Notes under the pieces: model-generated
Seen by the model: the letters and a program-made list of their open reading frames with translations, nothing else
The model's database searches: none
What the model was told of the DNA's origin: nothing
Program-made: the position numbers and the translations under genes
In this document: in pieces, positions 1 to 6,685 of the stretch
How the letters are laid out: every line of letters starts with the position of its first letter
Numbering within the stretch: position 1 is the first letter of the stretch
Assembly: GCA_027031145.1 (NCBI GenBank)
Contig: JALVEG010000205.1
Coordinates: forward strand, 1 to 8,941
Direction: 5' to 3'
Origin: Saprospiraceae bacterium
Lineage (GTDB): Bacteria > Bacteroidota > Bacteroidia > Chitinophagales > Saprospiraceae
DNA: 8,941 bases

Positions 1-1129
1 TGGTTGTGATAGCAGGTGTACCTACACGCATACCGGATGTTACAAACGGGCTCTGATCATCAAACGGAACCATATTCTTATTTACAGTGATATCCGCTTT
101 TATCAAGGCATTTTCAGTATCCTTTCCTGTGATATTTTTAGATCTCAGATCTATCAGCATCAAATGATTATCGGTTCCTCCACTTATTATATCATATCCT
201 TTATCAACAAATGCTTCAGCCATTGCCTGGGCATTTTTGATAACCTGCTTTGTATATTCCTTGTATTTATCTGTCAATGCTTCTGCAAATGCAACCGCTT
301 TAGCTGCAATAACATGTTCAAGTGGACCTCCCTGCGTTCCGGGGAAAACAGCACTGTTCAAAACAGCTGACATCTTCAGAGGATTTCCTTTTTTTGTTAA
401 TCTTCCCCAGGGATTATCAAAATTTTCTCCCATCATAATAATTCCACCTCTTGGACCTCTTAGTGTCTTATGAGTAGTGGAAGTAACAATATGTGCATAT
501 TTCAACGGATCATTAAGATGTCCTGTTGCTATCAATCCGGCAGGATGTGCTATATCTGCCATCAACAAGGCGCCAACTTCATCTGCTATTTCTCTGAAAC
601 GTTTAAAATCCCAATCCCTCGAATAAGCTGAAGCTCCGGCAATAATCAGTTTAGGTTTTTCTTTTCTTGCGGTTTCTGCCACTTTATCCATATCTATAAC
701 TCCTGTTTCCCTTTCTACTCCATAAAATACAGCATTGAAATATTTACCTGAAAAATTTACAGGAGATCCATGAGTAAGATGACCTCCATGAGATAGATTA
801 AAACCTAAAATCGTATCTCCCGGCTTCAAAATACCAATATATACCGCTGAATTAGCCTGTGCACCGGAATGTGGCTGCACATTGGCATAAGCTGCACCAA
901 ATAATTCTTTAAGTCTGTCTATCGCCAACTGCTCTATTTCATCAACAAATTCACAACCGCCATAATATCTTCTTCTAGGATATCCCTCTGCATATTTATT
1001 TGTCAATACACTGCCCATTGCATTGAGGACATTTTCACTAACGAAATTCTCTGAAGCGATCAATTCAACGCCTGTTCTTTGTCTGTTAAATTCCTTTCTT
1101 ATGAGGTCAAAAACCAAATCTCTCTTCAT
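1..1129 (-). CDS. glyA: Serine hydroxymethyltransferase, 3' end outside the window
   Basis: PLP-dependent cytosolic enzyme that interconverts serine and glycine while charging tetrahydrofolate with a one-carbon unit. I translated the minus strand from the ATG at 1129-1127 and read 376 codons without a stop to the window edge; the family is usually about 415-430 residues, so roughly 40-50 C-terminal residues are missing. Recognisable segments are the N-terminal ELIASENFVS (about 22-31), NKYAEGYPRRRYYGGCE (about 44-60, substrate and dimer contacts), QPHSGAQAN (about 85-93), LSHGGHLTHG (112-121), the PLP-stacking region ADIAHPAGLI (191-200), and STTHKTLRGPRGG, where Lys221 is the expected Schiff-base lysine. 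No broken or missing key residue is seen. A TAnnTTTG promoter box lies 28 bp upstream. It is a core metabolic gene and marks the chromosomal side of the accessory region. Confidence 0.98.
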   Translation of the reverse strand, partial: MKRDLVFDLIRKEFNRQRTGVELIASENFVSENVLNAMGSVLTNKYAEGYPRRRYYGGCEFVDEIEQLAIDRLKELFGAAYANVQPHSGAQANSAVYIGILKPGDTILGFNLSHGGHLTHGSPVNFSGKYFNAVFYGVERETGVIDMDKVAETARKEKPKLIIAGASAYSRDWDFKRFREIADEVGALLMADIAHPAGLIATGHLNDPLKYAHIVTSTTHKTLRGPRGGIIMMGENFDNPWGRLTKKGNPLKMSAVLNSAVFPGTQGGPLEHVIAAKAVAFAEALTDKYKEYTKQVIKNAQAMAEAFVDKGYDIISGGTDNHLMLIDLRSKNITGKDTENALIKADITVNKNMVPFDDQSPFVTSGMRVGTPAITT

Positions 1130-1157
1130 GTCTTTATTATTTATTGAAATAAAGCTA

Positions 1158-1188
1158 CAAAAGTAATAATTAGATATTAAAAAAGAAA
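1158..1188 (-). promoter_or_regulatory. Candidate Bacteroidota-type promoter of glyA
   Basis: On the minus strand TACTTTTG (1165-1158) matches the TAnnTTTG -7 consensus known from Bacteroides. A TTTC (1188-1185), one base off the -33 TTTG, lies exactly 19 nt upstream of it. The implied transcription start would leave a leader of roughly 20 nt before the ATG at 1129. The match is seen directly; its use is inferred. Confidence 0.5.
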
Positions 1189-1424
1189 TTAATGTATGGA
1201 ATATTTACGGGAGTTTAGAAAAAATATAGATGATAAAACTAAGAATCCATGCTTTTTTTTTGTCATGATTTTTGAAAAATTCAAAAATCCCGCCAAAACC
1301 GACTTGGTTCAATATTCTTTTCTACTATAATTTCACCCCTACGGGGTTCTGCATTTTTTTTCAATCCTGCTATCGCTGTATGAAAGGATTGGTTCCGACA
1401 AGTTTTTCGAACCTATTCTCCCCA

Positions 1425-1452
1425 TGTGAAATATTCATTACTAAATTTCACA
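1425..1452. repeat. Small tgtgaaat hairpin, relative of the block hairpins
   Basis: The arms tgtgaaat (1425-1432) and atttcaca (1445-1452) pair perfectly over 8 bp around a 12-nt loop (attcattactaa). The preceding cccca and the arm sequence resemble the ccctgtgaaat hairpins at 4362-4395 and 7165-7198, so one module of the repeat family also seems to occur beside glyA. A plus-strand 88-codon ORF across this area (1272-1538) has no protein character and is not called. Confidence 0.5.
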
Positions 1453-1460
1453 ATTGTAAC

Positions 1461-1740
1461 TATTCAGGTATTAAAAATAGGGCTAAAGCCCATAAGTTAC
1501 ACAAATTCTATAAACCGTCAGCTTTACAGACGGTGTGAAAACCCCTCCAAATGATTTTCAATGATTTATTTGCCCCAACCCCTAAAGGGTAAATCATTGA
1601 AAATCAACTAGGATAGCAAATGACTATGTCTCTAATTAATTTGGTAAACCAATTTTCACACAGTCTGTTTAGCTGACGGAGATTGATAAATCCTGAGATT
1701 TAGGGCTTTAGCCCGATAACAAACAACCTGAGTATTTACT
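1461..1740. repeat. Imperfect inverted-repeat element, REP/MITE-like
   Basis: The left arm (about 1461-1542) and right arm (about 1653-1740) are reverse complements in a recognisable order. Each has a ctcaggt/ttcaggt end, the palindrome GGGCTAAAGCCC (1480-1491, and its complement at 1703-1714), a CCGTCAGCT...GAC(G/T)G hairpin (1515-1533 and 1661-1679), and a gtgtgaaaa inner border. The centre holds a perfect 17-bp inverted repeat. No ORF lies inside, so any mobility would depend on a transposase elsewhere. Palindromes of this kind occur in Bacteroidota intergenic repeats, some tied to RAYT-type transposases; that link is from memory and unproven here. Confidence 0.65.
1552..1606. repeat. Perfect 17-bp inverted repeat nested in the element
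   Basis: tgattttcaatgattta (1552-1568) and its exact reverse complement (1590-1606) flank a 21-nt centre that contains ccccaacccctaaaggg. It sits at the middle of the larger inverted-repeat element, so the whole 280 bp could fold as a two-tier cruciform or long hairpin. Confidence 0.75.
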
Positions 1741-1926
1741 CACAAGTCATGTCACAGAGATATTTCTGTCCTTTTTAGTACATATAATATTGTTTTTTAT
1801 ACATATTATATAAAAAAATATGTGTTTTTATCGAAATTAGATAATTTTCAATGATTTCATTAGCTTAATTTTGCAATTGTAAACATTATTAATTAACCAA
1901 AGGGTTTTTTAAGATGTATTGAGGAT

Positions 1927-1956
1927 AAGCCGGAATTGAGGAATTCCGGCTTTTTT
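1927..1956 (+). terminator. Intrinsic-terminator-like hairpin abutting the sugar transferase stop
   Basis: aagccggaatt (1927-1937), loop gagg, aattccggctt (1942-1952) form a perfect 11-bp stem, followed on the plus strand by a T run to 1956. The T tract overlaps the minus-strand stop codon (1957-1955). Read on the minus strand the hairpin is followed only by TTATCC, so it is a better plus-strand than minus-strand terminator. It may still serve the sugar transferase, given its position directly after that gene. Confidence 0.65.
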
Positions 1957-3016
1957 ATGCACTTCTTTTTCTTTTAATGATAATATTCCATAATGCCTTA
2001 AAAAAATATTTGATATCAGTCCAATAGGGGTGTTTTAATTTTTCCTGAAGATATTCTCTTTCTGCCTTTTGAACCTCTTCCAAACTGCTTTTTCTATTAA
2101 GGGCAACATAAGGCGGGATGCAACCGGGTTTTTGGGTAAGCCTAAGTTTTTGCAAATCTTCAGGGATATCCTGAAAATATCTTTTTCCAACGGGTCTTAT
2201 TCCCACTAATTTCATTTCACCTTTCAATACATTTATCAACTGAGGTAATTCATCAATCCAAAATTTCCTGATAAATTTAGCATAAGGAGTCAGTCGAAAA
2301 TCATTTGCAGGTTTACCTGATTCAGCATAACCGTGGATTTTCAAAATATAATCTTGTAAATACTCTGCATAAGGATGCATTGTACGAAGCTTATAAACTT
2401 TAATGATTTTACCATTTTTCCCTAATCTTGGCATACTATATATAGGTCCATAACTGGGATTCATATCATAATAAGGTTCACCAACTTTTCTTGCAACAAA
2501 GTAAGTATAATTGTCAATAACCTTATAATCAACAATATCAAATCCACAAGAGACTAATCTCCCAAGCGTCTCAGCTTTAGATAATAATCTATTCCTCCCT
2601 CTGGTAATAAAAAAATATATCTTTTTTAACCCCCACACTTTTGGGAAAATACGCATAAAAACAAACTCTAGGAAAAAATAAATACTTTTAATAACAGGCC
2701 ATTTATTTATTTTCTTTCTTTGGCGTCTTTGTGAAAAAGTTTCAACATTTCCGATAAAAATATCTTCTTTTTGGAGTTTATTATTTACCGCTTCAAAAAA
2801 CTTATTAATATATCGGATATCATTTATTCTTTGCAAATTCACAAAAGCATCTATATCCCCATAATGACTTTGAATATTGAAAGGAGTGGTTGTAGAAAGT
2901 ACCAGGGTTAATTCAGAATACAGGTCAACAAACTTAGAGCAATAATCTTTTACTTCATCGCTAATTGATGCCAAGTTATCATAAATATCCCTGTTATTTT
3001 TTTTTTCTTTTCGCAA
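1955..3016 (-). CDS. Bacterial sugar transferase (polyprenyl-phosphate hexose-1-phosphate transferase family)
   Basis: 353 residues. The C-terminal part has the hallmarks of the bacterial sugar transferase family (PF02397 type), which moves a sugar-1-phosphate from a nucleotide sugar to undecaprenyl phosphate at the inner membrane: KVYKLRTMHPYAEYL (206-220), FRLTPYAKFIRKFWIDELPQ (240-259) with the expected catalytic Asp255-Glu256 pair, and GEMKLVGIRPV (266-276). A hydrophobic stretch at about 109-138 could be the membrane-associated segment. Residues about 28-180 do not match the multi-helix N-terminus of WbaP-type enzymes; the layout (FVNLQRINDIRYINKFFEAV, then IFIGNVET) recalls a degenerate class I methyltransferase half, which is only an impression. 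The start is TTG at 3016: an in-frame stop lies 13 codons further upstream, no ATG or GTG intervenes, and the first internal Met is residue 121. Sugar specificity cannot be assigned. A second copy of its 3' end lies at the right window edge. Confidence 0.9.
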   Translation of the reverse strand: MRKEKKNNRDIYDNLASISDEVKDYCSKFVDLYSELTLVLSTTTPFNIQSHYGDIDAFVNLQRINDIRYINKFFEAVNNKLQKEDIFIGNVETFSQRRQRKKINKWPVIKSIYFFLEFVFMRIFPKVWGLKKIYFFITRGRNRLLSKAETLGRLVSCGFDIVDYKVIDNYTYFVARKVGEPYYDMNPSYGPIYSMPRLGKNGKIIKVYKLRTMHPYAEYLQDYILKIHGYAESGKPANDFRLTPYAKFIRKFWIDELPQLINVLKGEMKLVGIRPVGKRYFQDIPEDLQKLRLTQKPGCIPPYVALNRKSSLEEVQKAEREYLQEKLKHPYWTDIKYFFKALWNIIIKRKRSA

Positions 3017-3033
3017 AACCTTAACTTTTACAC

Positions 3034-3041
3034 CAAAAGTA
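3034..3041 (-). promoter_or_regulatory. TAnnTTTG -7 box upstream of the sugar transferase
   Basis: TACTTTTG on the minus strand, identical to the box before glyA, lies 17 nt upstream of the TTG start at 3016. There is no good -33 TTTG at 19-nt spacing. The very short leader it implies fits a TTG start with almost no ribosome-binding site, but this is inference. Confidence 0.35.
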
Positions 3042-3126
3042 CAATGCTTTATTCAAATATACTAATTATATTAAATTAATCTTATTTTTTTATATAAAAT
3101 TTCAATTATTTTGAATTCCTATTTAT

Positions 3127-3419
3127 TTATTGAAATATTAAATTGTTTGGATTTTGACGATTGTCATATATTCTTAAAATTTCAATTTTGTCCTTATTTA
3201 CCATATAATACAAAGAATTATGTTTTGTGATAACACACTTCCTTATATTGTTTGTTTGATTTATAATTGGAAATTGTGATGGATTCTTAGATATTTGGAA
3301 GATCAGTTGATCTAATATATCAATAAATTTATTAACAATTTAACACTCCAATTCTCATATAAATATTCAAGTATGTTAGAGAAATCATTTTCTGCAAGTT
3401 CTGACCAGATAATTTGCAT
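3127..3419 (-). pseudogene. RelE/ParE-like toxin with a -1 frameshift
   Basis: Reading from the ATG at 3419, the first 27 codons give MQIIWSELAENDFSNILEYL and on to WSVK. That frame then hits a stop soon after. A frame starting at 3336 continues as VNKFIDILDQLIFQIS, then NNIRKCVITKHNSLYYMV and IEILRIYDNRQNPNNLIFQ, ending at the TAA at 3129-3127. Joined, the two parts make a protein of about 97 residues with the organisation of RelE/ParE superfamily toxins: N-terminal helix pair, central Arg-rich strand, C-terminal IL.iyDNRQNP motif. One missing base near 3336-3341 (an A run on the coding strand) restores the frame. It follows the antitoxin gene by 16 bp, the usual order for this class. The toxin is inactivated by mutation or the sequence has a one-base error; these cannot be told apart here. 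Confidence 0.8.
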
Positions 3420-3435
3420 AATATTTTAATTAAAA

Positions 3436-3687
3436 TCAGGCATTTTTATATTTATTTCTAAATTTAGAAATTACATTATCATGAGATATTGTCTTGCCTG
3501 AATCAATTTCTTCAATAGCATTAAAAATACCATTCTTTTGTTCTTCAGACATAGAATTCCATTCTTCTTCTATATCCCTGTTCCCGTTAATATAGTTAAC
3601 TATAATACCGTATATCTCTTTAAGTTTTTTTTGTTCCAAAGAATCAATTTTTTCAAATAACGACAACTTGATTTCAGCCAAATTCAT
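3436..3687 (-). CDS. Antitoxin-like small protein of a type II TA module
   Basis: 83 residues, predicted helical and charged, with an acidic middle (DIEEEWNSMSEEQKNGIFNA, 38-57) and a tail AIEEIDSGKTISHDNVISKF (57-76) of the kind seen in small Bacteroidota proteins encoded just before RelE/ParE toxins. The first half (LFEKIDSLEQKKLKEIYGII) looks like a dimerising helix rather than a clear ribbon-helix-helix, and I do not assign a family. It presumably neutralises the product of the next gene (start 16 bp downstream) and may repress the operon. Unlike the toxin, its reading frame is intact. A TAATTTTG box lies about 35 bp upstream of the ATG. Confidence 0.75.
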   Translation of the reverse strand: MNLAEIKLSLFEKIDSLEQKKLKEIYGIIVNYINGNRDIEEEWNSMSEEQKNGIFNAIEEIDSGKTISHDNVISKFRNKYKNA

Positions 3688-3721
3688 AATAATTTATTTT
3701 AAAAAATACTTAACATATTAA

Positions 3722-3729
3722 CAAAATTA
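3722..3729 (-). promoter_or_regulatory. TAnnTTTG -7 box upstream of the TA module
   Basis: TAATTTTG on the minus strand matches the -7 consensus and lies 34 nt before the ATG at 3687. No convincing -33 element is at the standard spacing, so it is a weak candidate. Confidence 0.3.
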
Positions 3730-3814
3730 CAAAAATAATTGTTCCAATCAGGAAAATATAAGCATTTCTTACTTTTTCAGCAAGAGGTGAGGACAACCCT
3801 GTACATTATCATTA

Positions 3815-3859
3815 CAAGGTTCACCCCGTTGGATAGATTATCCAACGGGGTAAACTTTG
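3815..3859. repeat. Long hairpin opening repeat block 1
   Basis: The core arms ccccgttggata (3824-3835) and tatccaacgggg (3839-3850) pair perfectly over 12 bp around a 3-nt loop. The stem extends outward through gttca/taaac to caagg/ctttg with one C-A mismatch and a G-T wobble, giving about 21 bp. The sequence between it and 3781 starts with aagaggtgagga, a phrase repeated at 4517 and, as aagaggtgatgga, at 7235. Confidence 0.7.
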
Positions 3860-4078
3860 CCTGGGAGAAAGCCTTTCAAAAAATACAGGTGCTGACGAAA
3901 GGGAGATTGCCACGCTATCGCTCGCAAATTCGTAGCTTTTTTAACCAGTAGTGGTATTTTGGTGGTCTAATAAAAGGATTGTGGTAATTTTGAAACAGGA
4001 TTCTGCGAGCGCAGCCTGGCAGTCTTTTTTTCTGATAAGCGAATGTCTCCTACTTCACTTTTTTTGCAACGCTGCCTC

Positions 4079-4110
4079 CCCCTGTGAAACACTCCGTTAG
4101 TTTCACGGGG
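4079..4110. repeat. Hairpin with ACTCCGTTA loop (copy A, module 1)
   Basis: Stem gtgaaac/gtttcac plus cccc/gggg with a single bulged T, closing the 9-nt loop ACTCCGTTA (4091-4099). Copy B has an unrelated hairpin, cccgct-gttt-agcggg (6961-6976), at the same position between identical flanks. Confidence 0.75.
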
Positions 4111-4201
4111 TAAACAGCCTCCCGTTTCTCCACGTGTGTTACATCGAGCTTGTCGAGATGTTCCGAAACCGGAGTAGCTTTTTTGCAACGCCGCCCTCTG
4201 G

Positions 4202-4236
4202 CTCCCTGTTTCTTCACTCCGTTACGAAACCGGGAG
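4202..4236. repeat. Hairpin with ACTCCGTTA loop (copy A, inserted module)
   Basis: Arms ctccctgtttc (4202-4212) and gaaaccgggag (4226-4236) pair with one mismatch around ttcactccgttac, which contains ACTCCGTTA. This is part of the roughly 60-bp segment present in copy A and absent from copy B. Confidence 0.75.
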
Positions 4237-4282
4237 AACCCCAACCCGCACTAATCCCAAGGGAAATCTCGGGTTGCTACAT

Positions 4283-4328
4283 CCCCCTATCATTTTTCGT
4301 AACAAAGTGGAGAAAAATTATAAGGGGG
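4283..4328. repeat. Covarying hairpin, copy A
   Basis: Arms ccccctatcatttttc (4283-4298) and gaaaaattataaggggg (4312-4328), loop gtaacaaagtgga. The homologous hairpin at 7086-7131 differs at three stem positions, each with the matching change in the opposite arm. Confidence 0.85.
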
Positions 4329-4361
4329 AGCGTAGAGCATTCGTGGGATGCGAGAGGCTTG

Positions 4362-4395
4362 CCCTGTGAAATTCATTTATGAATATTTCACAGGG
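4362..4395. repeat. ccctgtgaaat hairpin, copy A
   Basis: Perfect 11-bp stem ccctgtgaaat/atttcacaggg around tcatttatgaat. The same sequence occurs unchanged at 7165-7198; relatives lie at 1425-1452 and 8659-8684. Confidence 0.85.
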
Positions 4396-4513
4396 GGGTT
4401 GCTGTGCAAAAAAAAGTATAAATTCTTTTCTGGCAACGCTGCCTCCCAGCCTCCTAAAGGAGGTGCATCCACCCGCAAATTCTCTTTTTATTAGAAAAAG
4501 ACTGCTTTTAATC

Positions 4514-4772
4514 GGCAAGAGGTGAGGACACCTTTGCCTTGGAGAAAGTTTCTAAAAAAACGCAGGTTCTGACGGAAGGGAGATTGCCACGCTCTCCCGA
4601 TATCCATCGGGATCGCTCGCAAATTCCTAGATCTTTTAAACGGTGATGGTACTTTATTGGAAATTATAAAAGGATCGTGGTATTTTTGAAACAGGAATAA
4701 AAACGATGCAGGTAATTCTGAAACAGGATTCTGCGAGCGACTTGTCCGTCCACTGACGGAAGCGTAGCAGTC
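4514..4772. repeat. Partial repeat copy with filled palindromes
   Basis: Begins with a bulged hairpin ggcaagaggtg/cacctttgcc (4514-4538), then a gagaaag...cgcaggttctgacgg lead and a REP-like palindrome (4578-4626) whose centre carries an extra perfect hairpin tcccgat-atcc-atcggga (4595-4612). The tail cggtgatggta...gaaacagg follows, then the inverted partner (4726-4772) whose centre carries a different hairpin tccgtc-cact-gacgga (4745-4760). It lacks the gcaacgctgcc-to-ttgctg half of copies A and B; a short gcaacgctgcc plus cctcct-aa-aggagg hairpin (4450-4463) lies just before it. Confidence 0.8.
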
Positions 4773-4798
4773 TTGTATCGCTTAGGTGTATGTTTTTT

Positions 4799-4905
4799 AA
4801 AACGCTCGTCCTGACAGAAGGGAGATTGCCACGCTTCCCGCTAAAGCTGGACAGGCAATTCATTGTTCGCAAATTCATGGCTCTTTTATCCGGTAGTGAC
4901 ATTTC
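4799..4905. repeat. Partial repeat copy next to the AbiEii stop
   Basis: aaaacgctcgtcctgacaga lead, then a REP-like palindrome (4820-4876) with cccgctaaagctggacaggc inserted at its centre, then caaattcatggctctttta and ccggtagtgac. It ends a few bases before the AbiEii stop codon (4911), so it is effectively the 3' flank of that operon. Confidence 0.75.
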
Positions 4906-4910
4906 AATAA

Positions 4911-5693
4911 CTACAATGAGTCAATAAATTCCTTGAAATACAATATTCGTTTGCTATTGTTTTTATTAAAAAGCAAATGTTCAAAATCTTTGGTTTTTTT
5001 GTCCAAATCAACTGTTTGAAGCATATTATAAACTGCAAGTTTTAATTCATCTATGTTTTTAATACCTGATTTTTTATTTAGAAAATCAAAATCTGGTATT
5101 GATTGAGATAATAAAAAGATAACATCATAAAAATCCCTTCCTTTTTGTCTGAAAAGCATAGCTGATACTTTCATTGCAGTTAAAACTTCATCGGAAGGCA
5201 CCGGAAAGGGGAAAAACAATCCACAACCTTTTATATTTCTTATTTCCCTTGGGTATTCAATTTGTTGATCTTGGCTATCGATTTTAATCAAAAATCGTTC
5301 TTCCCGGTGACCACTGAGCCCTACGTCAAATAAAAACTCAGGAAAATAAATATTTCTGCGAAATGCTTTTAACTTTTCATCATTTTTATCTCTAATCTCA
5401 ACCTTGTAACCGTTTCTTTTTAAATATACGACTACATCATTTGTAATCTCATAAAAATCTTCTTTAGATAAGTTCTTACAATCAAAATCCAGATCTTCGG
5501 AAAATCTGTCTATTCCTTTTATCAAGCGCAAATTTGTTCCCCCGATAAAGGTTAATTTCTGGACATAAGATTTATTTGATAAATAATCCAGTATCAACAA
5601 TTGTATATATTCCTTCAACATATATTTGTAATAAACAGGATTATCCTGAAGAAATAGAGGAAAAAACCTTTTTATTTGATCAATTTGTATCAT
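4911..5693 (-). CDS. AbiEii/AbiGii-type nucleotidyltransferase toxin
   Basis: 260 residues. The nucleotidyltransferase signature is clear: GGTNLRL (51-57), then RFSEDLDFD (63-71) with the acidic pair expected to bind metal, a further strand with LIKID (135-139), and the late motif MKVSAMLFRQKGRDFYDV (174-191). This matches the AbiEii/AbiGii toxin family, type IV partners of AbiEi antitoxins; studied members are nucleotidyltransferases that arrest growth, some by modifying tRNA. The length fits the shorter members. Its ATG overlaps the TGA of the upstream AbiEi gene by 4 bp (ATGA), implying translational coupling. No key residue is missing, so the toxin is probably active. A likely role in phage defence or element maintenance follows from the family, not from this sequence. 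Confidence 0.92.
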   Translation of the reverse strand: MIQIDQIKRFFPLFLQDNPVYYKYMLKEYIQLLILDYLSNKSYVQKLTFIGGTNLRLIKGIDRFSEDLDFDCKNLSKEDFYEITNDVVVYLKRNGYKVEIRDKNDEKLKAFRRNIYFPEFLFDVGLSGHREERFLIKIDSQDQQIEYPREIRNIKGCGLFFPFPVPSDEVLTAMKVSAMLFRQKGRDFYDVIFLLSQSIPDFDFLNKKSGIKNIDELKLAVYNMLQTVDLDKKTKDFEHLLFNKNNSKRILYFKEFIDSL

Positions 5694-6307
5694 AAATCAT
5701 AAGCTTTAATGAACTTTCTTGTACGTTTATCCAATGCTTTATTTTTAAATCTAGCAGAATATTCTTTTAGTAATTTCAAATCAAATTCGTTATTTAGAAA
5801 GTATTCGTCAAAACGCAATTCTTTTATCTCTTTTTCATTGTTATAAAAAGGATAAAGATAAAGCAAATCCAATATGGCTTTTTCAGGTTTTGCCAATTTG
5901 ATTTCAATATTCTCCGAAGATTTTTTTAAATCATAACCAAAAAACAAGTCTTCTTTGACAGATTTATATACAAAATTACCAAATTCATTTTCAAATGTAG
6001 CTGTTTTCAAAGAAGTAATACTAGTCATATCCAAAACGGCTTCGGGTATAAGTCCATAAAACCCCAAAGCTGTATGCAAACTAATATAAGAAGGACTGTA
6101 TATCTTATTAGCAAAATAATAGATATAACCGGTTTTTTGTTTATATTCAGGAAAAGTATATAGCCCTTTCCTCAATCTGATAAGCCACCTTTTTTTGACC
6201 CAACGGGTTAAATTATTGCGATCAAAACCAGAAAATACAGTGTTTACCTGCTGATTGGTAAAGCAACCAAATCTATACATTTTTTGTTTAAATAACAGAT
6301 ATTTCAT
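5690..6307 (-). CDS. AbiEi-type antitoxin / transcriptional regulator
   Basis: 205 residues from the ATG at 6307. A TTG nine bases further upstream (6316) would add three residues (MFS) and is less attractive. The N-terminus is a winged helix-turn-helix: CFTNQQVNTVFSGFDRNNLT (15-34), then RWVKKRWLIRLRKGLYTFPE (35-54), ending in the typical LRKGLYTF wing. Next is YISLHTALGFYGLIPE (74-89), diagnostic of AbiEi-like proteins, and the domain with AKPEKAILDLLYL (129-141). In known AbiE systems this protein represses its own promoter and counteracts the AbiEii toxin without direct binding (type IV). It is the first gene of the two-gene operon. No convincing TAnnTTTG box precedes it; TATATTTC about 60 bp upstream is the nearest. 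Confidence 0.9.
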   Translation of the reverse strand: MKYLLFKQKMYRFGCFTNQQVNTVFSGFDRNNLTRWVKKRWLIRLRKGLYTFPEYKQKTGYIYYFANKIYSPSYISLHTALGFYGLIPEAVLDMTSITSLKTATFENEFGNFVYKSVKEDLFFGYDLKKSSENIEIKLAKPEKAILDLLYLYPFYNNEKEIKELRFDEYFLNNEFDLKLLKEYSARFKNKALDKRTRKFIKAYDL

Positions 6308-6420
6308 ACTAAACAAACAAGAGAACCTTTCATTTTGTTTCTGTTTTGCATTAAAAATGATGCATTATGGAAATATAATCCCAAATCAATGATTTTATAA
6401 TAATTTACAGGAAGACTTAA

Positions 6421-6600
6421 AGGAGAGGGAAGGTAGCCACTAGCGGGATTGCCCAAGAGAAAGTTTTTTAAAAAACGCTCGTCCTTACGGAAGGGAGATT
6501 GCCACGCTATCGCTCGCAAATTCGTGGCTCTTTTAACCGGTGTTGGTATTTTCAGGAAACGATAAAAGATTGTAGTTTTTTTGAAACAAAAGCAAAAACG
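6421..6600. repeat. Partial repeat copy upstream of the AbiE operon
   Basis: Contains gagaaagttttttaaaaaac and gctcgtccttacggaaggg, the REP-like palindrome without any central insert (6493-6523), then ttcgtggctcttttaaccgg and a degenerate tail to gaaacaaaagcaaaaacgag that aligns with the tail at 4690-4705. It opens repeat block 2 and lies about 110 bp before the AbiEi start, so it may overlap that operon's control region. Confidence 0.75.
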
Positions 6601-6621
6601 AGGTTGGTATTAAAACCCATC

Positions 6622-6654
6622 CCCCCGATGAAATACTTCGTTGATTTCATGGGG
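6622..6654. repeat. Hairpin with ACTTCGTTG loop
   Basis: atgaaat (6628-6634) and atttcat (6644-6650) close the loop ACTTCGTTG; cccc/gggg extend the stem beyond a 2-nt bulge. The form matches 4079-4110, but most of the stem sequence differs. Confidence 0.7.
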
Positions 6655-6662
6655 CAAGCCGA

Positions 6663-6685
6663 CCCTTCCCTTAGCAAGGGAAGGG
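6663..6685. repeat. Perfect 10-bp hairpin cccttccctt
   Basis: cccttccctt (6663-6672), loop agc, aagggaaggg (6676-6685). It stands alone between the ACTTCGTTG hairpin and copy B; no T run follows, so it is not called a terminator. Confidence 0.7.

Larger units (their letters stand above)
3875..4424. repeat. Long mosaic repeat, copy A
   Basis: About 550 bp homologous to 6751-7227. In order it holds: the lead phrase acaggtgctgacgaaaggg; a REP-like palindrome agattgccacgctatcgctc (3904-3923); the tail aaccagtagtggtatttt; an inverted REP-like partner (3998-4030, ctgcgagcgcagcctggcag); gcaacgctgcctccccc; a hairpin; the phrase gagcttgtcgagatgttccg; a second gcaacgccgcc plus hairpin (about 4178-4241) missing from copy B; a covarying hairpin; a ccctgtgaaat hairpin; and ggggttgctgtgcaaaaaa. 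ORFs crossing it on both strands are translations of repeat sequence without protein features. G+C is visibly higher than in the genes. Confidence 0.9.

Noticed and set aside
164..473. Plus-strand ORFs of 68 and 78 codons
   Set aside because: They are antisense shadows of glyA, whose minus-strand reading is unambiguous.
1272..1538. Plus-strand 88-codon ORF
   Set aside because: Covers a hairpin and the left arm of the inverted-repeat element, low complexity, no start context and no protein-like pattern.
3967..4518. Several 64-82 codon ORFs on both strands, with recurring peptides such as ELVEMFRNRSS and CEIFINEFHRASL here and again at 6817-7324
   Set aside because: They recur because the DNA repeats recur. 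They overlap each other on both strands, run through hairpins and carry no domain signature, so they are translations of repeat sequence.
6304..6519. Minus-strand 71-codon ORF upstream of AbiEi
   Set aside because: Half lies in the repeat copy at 6421-6600 and the rest in the AbiEi leader; it has no domain character.
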